Of a DNA stretch of 64,000 bases, positions 56,209 through 64,000 are shown one piece after another (the stretch's first letter is position 1; the number at the start of each line of letters is the position of its first letter). A model generated the notes under the pieces. It did no database searches, was not told the origin of the DNA, and saw nothing but the letters and a program-made list of their open reading frames with translations. This stretch comes from Branchiostoma floridae (lineage: Eukaryota > Chordata > Leptocardii > Amphioxiformes > Branchiostomatidae). The position numbers were made by a program, and so were the translations under genes. The DNA lies in contig NW_023365820.1 in assembly GCF_000003815.2 (NCBI RefSeq), positions 522,776-586,775 of the forward strand, given 5' to 3'.

Positions 56209-59200
56209 ATGTCAGCGCAAAAGGTAGCCCTGAAGTTTTGTTCATGGAATATTCAGGGTGGGCTTAAGCGGAAAAGCCAGGACGACGATTTTGTTAGCTG
56301 TTTAGAAGATTATGATTTCGTGTGTATGCAAGAAACTTGGCTTAAGCCCAAGGAAAACTTTAGATTAGATTCTTTCAGTTATTTTAGGAGCGATAGGAAT
56401 GTAGTGAAAAGGAGCTCAGGCGGGGTAATGATAATGTTCCGAAACCATCTTGCAAAAGGCCTGACAAAACTTCCAACAAAACATCCTGATATCTTATGGT
56501 GTAGATTAGATAAAACCTTTTTTGGTCTAGAACGGGATCTGTTTGTAGGATGCCTATACTTTTCCCCCGAAAATTCATCACCTATTTCTACAAGCAGTAA
56601 CTTGCCCTTTGAAACGATACAAGATGATATTTCCAAATTCTCTAATCAAGGGAACATAATGTTATTAGGTGACCTTAACGCAAGAACAGCATCTCTACAG
56701 GAGACTACAATTCAAGATGACTGCCTAAATCACGATTTTATAGATTTCAAAGATGACCTACGGTATAGATCAAGCTCCGACAAAGGTGTAAACAAATACG
56801 GCAAGCACTTAATTGAGCTCTGTTCATCTGCTGATCTAACCATTTTAAACGGTAGAGTCGCAGGAGACCTGTCCGGAAAGCTTACCTGCCATAAATATAA
56901 CGGTTCTAGTTTAGTGGACTATTGTGTTGTTAGCTCGAAATTCTTTCCAAAAGTTAGATACTTCAAAGTTGACGATCCCTCCGTATTCTCTGACCACTGT
57001 TTAATAACATGCTCAATCTCTACGAATTATTCACCCTATATAAAACAAACCAAACCTTTTTCGCATCCTTTACCGACTAAATATGTTTGGGACGACAATT
57101 CTAAAGACAAATTTACAGAGGCATTACAAGCTCCCTCAACTGTAAGAGATTTACAGAAATTCATGGATAAATCCTTCCCTACTGTAGAAGGCGCCGTGAA
57201 AGAATTCGAAGACATTATCATACATGTTGCCGACAAGTCCTTACGGAAGATTGTCTACAAAAAGAAAAAGAAAAGGAAAAACAAAAACAAACCATGGTTC
57301 AACCAGTCATGTGCTGCTCTCAAACGGAAAGTCAATCGTTTAGCTACAGAATTTTCTAAATGTCCCTGGAAACTTGATCTTCGCCATGCTTATTTTAACA
57401 ACCTTAAAATTTACAAGAAAAAGATTAAAGCAGAAAGACGGCTCTTCAAAGAAAGGCAATGGAACAATCTTTATAAACTCAGTAAATCAGACCCACAAAA
57501 ATTCTGGAGAGAAATGAAAATTCAAAACCAGGATGGAAATGATAAACAAGATGAAAATAATAACATAAGCCCTGAAGAGTGGAAAACTCACTTCAAAAAT
57601 CTGAACGATCTTGTAAAAATTAATGAAGCCGACACAGATTTCCATCAACATATCGGTCAGAAAGAAACAGACCTGCTTCAGACAACGGGAAGTGATAACG
57701 AAGTTGACATAGGAAATAAGGAGCATACCAAAACTATTATCAATACCCTTGCAAATAAAACGGGAAATCCCTTGGACTATGACATTTTAGAAGACGAAAT
57801 CATAGCCGGACTACATAAACTAAAGGGCCGTAAAGCATGTGGCACAGACTCCATCACTAATGAAATGCTAAAATGTGGCACAAACCAACTTGTCATACCA
57901 CTGAAGAAACTGTTCAATCTCGCCATCCAGTCCGGTACATTTCCCAATCAATGGAGTCAAAACATTCTCGTCCCCATACACAAAAGCGGCAATACATCCA
58001 ACCCGTCAAACTATAGAGGGATCGCAATTTCTAGCTGCGTTGGGAAACTGTTCACTCTCATATTAAGTAACCGTCTGCAGCACTTTCTGGAAGATAACAA
58101 TATATTGACTCCTTCTCAATCCGGATTTAGACAAAACTTCCGGACAAGTGACAACATCTTCGTGCTTAAAACTATCATCGATAAACAGTTGTCTGAACCT
58201 GGTGGAAAGTTATACGCATGTTTTGTTGATTTCAAGAAAGCATTCGACTCTGTTTGGAGAGATGGCTTGTACTACAAACTGTTATCATCAGGCATAGGTG
58301 GACAATTCTTCAAAATCATACAATCCATGTATTCCAACATAAAATACTGTGTTAAAACTCCTGGTGGCCTGTCAGACTACTTTAAATCAACGTGCGGCGT
58401 ACGCCAAGGGTGTAATCTAAGCCCCCTTTTATTTAACCTTTTTATAAATGACATCCCTAGCGAGTTGTCTTCATCATTATGTGATCCTGTCACTCTCGAT
58501 AATACTCCAATTAACAGTCTCCTATGGGCAGATGACCTAGTCCTCTTCTCAAAGTCAGAAAGTGGTCTCCAAGAGTGCCTAAAGAGACTAGACAGATTCT
58601 GCTCACTCTGGAAGCTAGCAATCAATAGAGACAAAACTAAAGTTATGATATTTTCAAAAACTGGACGAACAGGTTACAACAAAAACTCAAATTTCCAATC
58701 ACAAGGACAGTCCTTAAACATTACAAACTTTTATACATATCTGGGGGTAGATATAACACCCTCCGGATCATTTCAGCGTGCAACAAAACAACTGAGAATA
58801 AAAGCCCTCCGGGCTTCTTTCAAACTCAGATCCCTCCTTCTGTCAAACTACAACCCATCCATTCCACTAGCACTTGATTTATTTAATAGTTGAGTCAAAC
58901 CAATTCTACTTTATTGCAGCGAGATACTGGGAACAACAGTTCAATCACGGGATCTCATCCTTAATGGAATAGCGGAATGTCCAAATGAAAACATAAGACA
59001 AATATTATCCAACATTATATCTCCGATACTAGGATCGGATGTTAATATCCGTAAAGCTACTCGTGTCGGAAAAAAAATCTGACCCACCATCTAACCGTCC
59101 GGTTTTAATTCGACTCAGCAAGTACAATGATAAGTTACAGATGATATATCATTCCAATACATTAGCTAAACAAAACATTACGGTAACTCAACCTCCAATT

Positions 59201-60001
59201 TCTTACGAGGTTTCCGACCTAGAATATGTTCTTCTAAACTTCTGCAAAATACTTCTCCGCGTCCCCAAAAGTTCAGTTAACGCTGCAGTAAGGGGAGAAT
59301 TGGGCATGTTTCCGCTATACATAGATACACAGACTCAGCTGGTTAAATATTGGATAAGATTGAACAGCCTTTCGAATGACAGAATCGTAAAAAAAGCATA
59401 TAATGACGCTGTAAGACTAGAACAAGACTGGGTTATACATGTACGAGATACACTCTGTAGACACGGGTTCCAAAATATTTGGCTGAACCCCAACGTAAGC
59501 GCCAACTACTTTGGAAACATGTTCAAGGAGCGCCTTAAAGACGAGTTTCTATCCAGCTGGCGACAAAAAATCAAAAGTTTCAGTAAACTCGAAACATATT
59601 CAAAAATAAAATCTGAATTTCATATTGAGAAATACTTGCTTTCGGTCCAAAACAAATCTTTCGTAGCCAATACAACAAAACTCAGAATTGCTGCACATCG
59701 GTTAGAAATTGAAAAGGGCCGACACAATAATGTCCCAGCGAGCCAGAGACTGTGTCCAACATGCAAAGAAGGCGTAGAAGATGAATACCACTTCATGATA
59801 GAATGTCCAACTTACATAGAAGAAAGAGCTAAATTAATGCAGACGATAAAGAACAAATCATTACCTAAGACAAACAGAGTTATTTCATGTACTTATGTCA
59901 TGTCCCGACACTGTTTCCGTTTACGTAGGTCAATACATATACACATCCATGCAGAAAAGGAACCTCATGATTTCAACTTAATTTTGTTTACATTGTCATA
60001 G
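56209..60001 (+). pseudogene. LINE ORF2 (endonuclease plus reverse transcriptase), two inactivating lesions
   Basis: The APE-type endonuclease occupies about residues 5-270: FCSWNIQGG near the start, MQETWL, GDLNAR (154-159), and SDHCL with catalytic-type Asp262/His263. The RT follows, with YRGIAISS, motif A FVDFKKAFDSV (Asp674), GVRQGCNLSPLLFNLFINDI, and motif C LLWADDLVLF (Asp775/776). The first open frame stops at a TGA at 58891-58893, inside the conserved block that continues as VKPILLYCSEILG in the same frame. A second lesion lies in a run of eight A at about 59070-59077, where the frame shifts. The downstream part (59039-60001 frame) holds AAVRGELGMFPLYI and a CxxC...H...C cluster (CPTCKEGVEDEYHFMIECP). 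Total length would be about 1,260 aa. All RT catalytic residues are present, so inactivation looks recent. Confidence 0.92.
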
Positions 60002-60257
60002 TAATGTATATACTAGATAATAAGATCCTCGCTATGTCTCCTCTCAGTCATATTGTTTGTATAAAATACTGCCTGAATGTAGTATGTTTTCATGTTATTA
60101 GCAATAGAACATTGCATAACCTATTGTTACTTTGTTAGGTTAATTCTACTACTAGCATATTGCTAGTTGTCTGTACAATATAACGTTACCTAAGTTTGCC
60201 ATACATTGTACCCGTTTTACAAATGTTGTGCAATAAACTTTGACTTGACTTGACTTG
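60002..60257 (+). other. LINE 3' UTR and pentamer tail
   Basis: AT-rich sequence ends with a conserved block (tgccatacattgtaccc ... tgtgcaataaacttt), a polyadenylation signal at 60231 and a tail of GACTT repeats. The same terminal block, degenerate and on the minus strand, is found at 20002-20050. Confidence 0.85.
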
Positions 60258-60373
60258 ACTTAGTTTCAGGTCCTCTGGTTGATCCGGGCTCGATGGTACC
60301 AATAAGATCCTGGAAGCAACAAAGCGAAATTATTAAGATTAGGTCGAGACAGCCTTCTTGTTTTGTTGTAATT

Positions 60374-60970
60374 CATCATCATCATCATCATCATCATAGG
60401 TACCCCCAGATGACCCCGCGTGGGGGCAAAGTAGGGGGGGGGGGTTGAGGTCCCGGGTAAGGGCGGGCAGCCCTCATGCCTGGCACGGAAGCACTCAACG
60501 GTGGGAGCACTAACTACCGTGCCAGGCAGGGAATGCCACTCTGGAATTGTTCAGGGAAAGTATGAGAATTTGTAGGTGTCAGTGCGGGCGAAAATTGGTG
60601 AAAAATGTTCCACCGTCAAAGACAACCCTCTGGGTTCTCTCCGCAAGGAAGGCCCTAAGCCAAGACTGAAGAAGGCCAGAAATGCCATAGTGCTCGAGTT
60701 TGCTCAGCAGACGTTCGTGAGGCACGGTATCGTGTGCGTTGCTAAAGTCAACCACCGCGGCATCGACCTGTTTGTTCTGGTCCATATTTTTGGCCAGGTC
60801 TTGGAGGGTAAGCACCAGCTGGTTCTCGCAGGACAGACCCTTTCTGAAGCCATGTTGCGTTAGGGACAGAATGCCATGAGTGTCTAGATGTTTCATCATG
60901 TGGCTGTGCACGATGTGTTCGAGCACTTTACCACAGACCGATGTCAGAGACACCGGCCTATAGTTTAATA
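60374..60970 (-). mobile_element. 5'-truncated LINE relic of a second family, minus strand
   Basis: On the minus strand, about 60965 to 60590 encodes RT text: NYRPVSLTSVCGKVLEHIV, LTQHGFRKGLSCENQL, then DFSNAHDTVPHERLL where motif A should have KAFD. The Asp is kept, the flanks are altered. Below it lies a 3' UTR with tggcacgg and a ccc-rich run, and a (ATG)n tail at 60374-60398 on this strand. It differs from the element at 53322-60257 in both RT wording and tail repeat. It sits between two copies of the duplicated flank. Confidence 0.8.
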
Positions 60971-60984
60971 CATAAGAGACCGCA

Positions 60985-61310
60985 CAAATTGTTTTCTTCC
61001 TATCATGCCGACAAGTTAGTCCCAGACCATCTCTACAATATGTTTCCGTTTCACACCCCATAAGACACACAAGAACTTAACTTAGTTTCGGGTCCTCCGA
61101 CAGGGCTTTCACACGAGCACCGATCTCCTGGACGTCACCGTACAGCTAGCCGTGGAGATGGCATCGGATCGGACAACCTCTCACCGGGATAAGTCCAAAC
61201 ATGAACATTGCAGCTGCAGTTGATCCGTCTTGATGGCGCCAATAAGATCCTGGAAGCAACAAAGCGAAATTATTGCAATTAGGTCGAGACAGTCTTCTTG
61301 CTTTGTTGGA
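60985..61310. repeat. Duplicated flank, copy 2 with empty LINE site
   Basis: This block corresponds to 53222-53321 joined to 60258-60372, without the LINE. It also carries about 120 bp (61095-61215) that copy 1 lacks. On the minus strand both copies share a splice-acceptor-like gctttgttgcttccag followed by GATCTTATTGG, so they may include an exon of an unidentified gene. No continuous protein could be built. Confidence 0.8.
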
Positions 61311-62880
61311 ATACGAGCGATCGCGATGATGTCACGCTCACGGTGACGCAGTGGTAGGCAAAAAGCAGGTGTTTTGAAAAAGATTGATTTACATATTAAC
61401 CAATAATTTGATCTGCTAATTCAAATATGAATTTTTAATCCAATCTACTGCCATTCTGGTAGGTGCCAGCCGTCGAATACCCCGGATGTAAACAACAAGA
61501 GCGATCGGTCGTATTGATATAGCACAGTGAGGCCTTACATGTAAGCGCCGGTAGGTCCGCGTTTTTATGTCCTCCAACGTTCACAAAAGAATTCAACGTT
61601 AACGTTGCCGATTATTGGCATTACATTGGACTGTTGATAACTTGCCTAAAACATATAAATGCACTATGTGAAAAACGACCCTACTAACCTGTTGTCTTGG
61701 GTTAGACACGGCTTGAAGTACAAAGGATTCACAGCGGTCGTGCTGCCCTTTTGTAATGGGAGTTGCGGGGTATGTCTGTAACATCAGACGGCTGGCAGAC
61801 GAACGACGCGACACTTTGGGGTTTCAGACAGGTAACCACAGGGGCTAGTCTATACACGATTGGTCTAGTCTAGAAAATCCGCCGGTGTTATTGGTCAAAG
61901 GAATGCTCTTGTACGATTGATTATCTGAGATAATGAAATTGATTGCAGCACACGACCAGAGGTAGCAGTTCATTACGGCACTGCAGCTGGAAATGAGCCT
62001 AGGACTCTGTTTCTATGCCTAGGATAGGCACCATCTTCTGTAGTTGCCGCTGACTCATTCTTTTTGTTTGCTCAAGACGGATAGCAAGCGAAAGGAATGA
62101 GTGAGTCAGTGGTTCTTACGGAGGGCTAGAAAAAGGCAAGTCGAAGTTCATTGCACAACGCTTGTAAATAGATACAATGCAAGGCAATCACTGGCTTATT
62201 TAACCAATCGCAGGCCATTCGCCAATGATGCATGCGGATGGTCGGCGCCACATGACATGAACGGCCCTTTGTCACATCACCTAAAGTTATGTAAATTGAA
62301 TGGATAATCTGCGTTGTGTAAATCCACTTGTTTGATGTAACACCCTAACGTTTTAGGTCATACCCTACCTATACTTAATACTGTGGAATTCTACAAAAAT
62401 AAGCAGAAGAAAGGGAAGTCAAAATCTCATTTCTATGACTAAACGTCCATGGCAAGACAACCTAATAAGGACGAGAAAGTGCTCAGATTGCATGGCTATG
62501 GCGGTCCCAGTCTTTCAGTCCAGAGAAAGTAAAATACTGTACATGTACATGATACAAATAACTCAGTTTCCGGGCGTTTTCTGCGTTTTCCTGACTCGAG
62601 TTTGTGGTTGGTGGCTTTTTTGTCGGATTCGGGTTGCGGGCATTGTCCTCGCCCAACTGATTGAGTTTGGGTAGGTCAGATGAAACGCAGGTGGTGATTG
62701 TTATGATTGGAGTCTACGATAAAATGAATAGAACGAACCATTCCTTTTATAGGGATTTTAAACTTGAAGTTACCAATGCAAGAGAGGCTTTTTCGACATT
62801 GAAAAACTGTACAACATGATATGTACTATTATGATTACAACATGTAGTGAAAAATAGGTTCTATTATAGCAATTAGATTA
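61311..62880. other. Unassigned region
   Basis: No gene, element or array is recognised. It contains an acatgtacatg palindrome at 62541. Confidence 0.5.
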
Positions 62881-64000
62881 TTGCTATAGCTTAATTATAG
62901 TTCGTAAATCAGCCTCATTACGAAACACATTGGGTACCTACTGGCTGCAAATGCACCAGATAATAATTCAAAGAATAACAATGTGTTCAAAGCATGAAAG
63001 TCTTAGCAAAGAAAGCTATTGTAGCATTTTCTCATAAATTATGTAAATGAGACCCTAATTTACATGAATTACGTATGCATGTTCAACTTAACGTACATGT
63101 TGCTGCCAAATGTCGCAAGTGTGGAATTTTCGTCATTTAGCACTATAATAACAATTTCTCATTAATTATGCAAATTAGGTAACAGTTTGCATAATTGATG
63201 TCTATCGATATTTCTCTCTTTTCTAGTTACATTTGTCGTGTTTAAGTGATCTAGTATTATGAAATACTGTGGCTTCGGAAGAATGGAATTTTCGTCATTT
63301 AACATTGTAATAACAATTTCTCATTAATTATGTAAATTAGGTAACAATTTGCATAATTGATATCTATCGATATTTTTCTCTTTTCTAGTTACATTTGTCA
63401 TGTTTAAATGTTCTAGTATTATGAAATACTGTGGCTTAATAAACTGTGCTCATTAGTTATATTAATCATGCAAATTAGCCCCTGGTTTGCATTGATAGCC
63501 CTTATTCATGGAAGACATCTCCGAATTTATCTACATATCAAAAATCACAATGATCCGTCAACCCCTTCCCGAGTTATTCCCTTCCAAAAGGATGGTGCAA
63601 TTGCGCACGCAGGGACGAATTGCTGTGGAATTTCGGGAATATTTGCCAATCGGATATATGCCTAACAGTAAGCTTAATATTTCTCTCTTTTTGAGTTACA
63701 TATGGCATATTTTTGAGTAGTCTAACATGAAATGCAGTGTATTTGTAAACTGTCCTCATGAATTATGCAAATTAGCCCCTGATGTGCATGATTAGCATTT
63801 GATTATGTAAGGCAGCTCTGAAGCTATCTACATTCCAAATATCATGAAGATCCGTCAACCTATTCCCGAGTTATTCCCCTCTGAAGGGGTGATGCAACTA
63901 GGCGTGGAAAAATTCCTGACCTGCCTGCGGAATTTTGTGAATTCTTGTCAAACGGACGCACACTATACTAGTAGGCTAGCCCCTGAGGCGTCGCCAAAAA
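62880..64000 (+). repeat. AT-rich satellite-like tract with ATGCAAAT words
   Basis: 63122-63275 and 63285-63437 are tandem copies of about 163 bp. A second type, with gatccgtcaaccccttcccg and attatgcaaattagcccctg, occurs at about 63440-63660 and 63745-63960. The word cattaattatgcaaattag recurs at 63162, 63325, 63465 and 63758 with small changes. Confidence 0.85.

Larger units (their letters stand above)
53322..60257 (+). mobile_element. Nearly full-length LINE (CR1/L2-type, jockey superfamily), plus strand
   Basis: The element is about 6.9 kb with ORF1, a 258-bp spacer, ORF2 and a 3' tail. The 5' boundary is set by the target duplication: ACTTAG ends at 53321 and recurs at 60258-60263. The 3' end is an AATAAA (60231) followed by a (GACTT)n pentamer tail, a short-repeat tail like those of CR1/L2 elements rather than poly(A). 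ORF1 has an SGNH esterase-like domain, ORF2 an APE-type endonuclease plus reverse transcriptase. The 5' UTR contains caagatggcggcc at about 53330. An empty paralogous site at about 61072-61085 confirms the edges. The exact clade needs an RT phylogeny. Confidence 0.93.

Overview
The window looks like nuclear DNA of an invertebrate deuterostome, most likely amphioxus (Branchiostoma). The support is indirect: short spliced exons with canonical animal junctions, a VPS13 gene of the metazoan A/C type, a leucine-rich-repeat membrane receptor of a kind expanded in amphioxus, a LINE whose ORF1 carries an esterase domain, and many MITEs, tRNA-like SINE pieces and minisatellites in introns. No prokaryotic or viral gene is visible.

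Layout. (1) 110-40312, plus strand: the 3' two thirds or so of a VPS13-family bridge-like lipid transfer protein gene. 43 exons can be joined in a continuous frame to a TGA at 40310-40312 (2,383 codons). The order is repeating beta-groove segments, the long central exons, an acidic linker, six VAB adaptor-binding repeats, the APT1-like region, the ATG2_C/DHL-like region and a divergent C-terminal PH-like segment. The 5' part lies before the window. (2) 40313-45085: intergenic, with MITEs and a relic of a structured repeat. (3) 45086-47567, plus strand: a complete three-exon gene for a type I membrane protein with LRRs, LRRCT, stalk, TM helix and a short tail with a duplicated Tyr motif. (4) 47568-53321: intergenic, with a minisatellite, a 2.1-kb-spaced duplication containing a conserved hairpin, and three decayed fragments of a histone H4 5' coding region on the minus strand. 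(5) 53322-60257: a nearly full-length CR1/L2-type LINE. ORF1 is intact, ORF2 is broken by one nonsense codon and one A-run frameshift. (6) 60258-64000: a duplicated copy of the LINE flank that still has the empty site, a second truncated LINE on the minus strand, and an AT-rich satellite-like tract.

The most unusual signal is inside the VPS13 gene. Exon edges, together with their splice sites, have been copied into the neighbouring introns at least four times. Two of these are now tandem arrays: 13 units of about 125 bp that carry the 3' splice site and start of exon 29, and about 7 units of about 91 bp that carry the end and 5' splice site of exon 24. The exon 24 array also holds seven DR1-type nuclear-receptor half-site pairs. 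Three GC-AG introns occur among the 44 introns modelled here. A dispersed repeat with a hairpin that changes sequence but keeps its pairing between copies resembles the hammerhead-like motifs of Penelope-type retroelements.

Limits: exon calls are by eye from reading frame, splice consensus and family recall. TE family names are by motif only. No database search was run.
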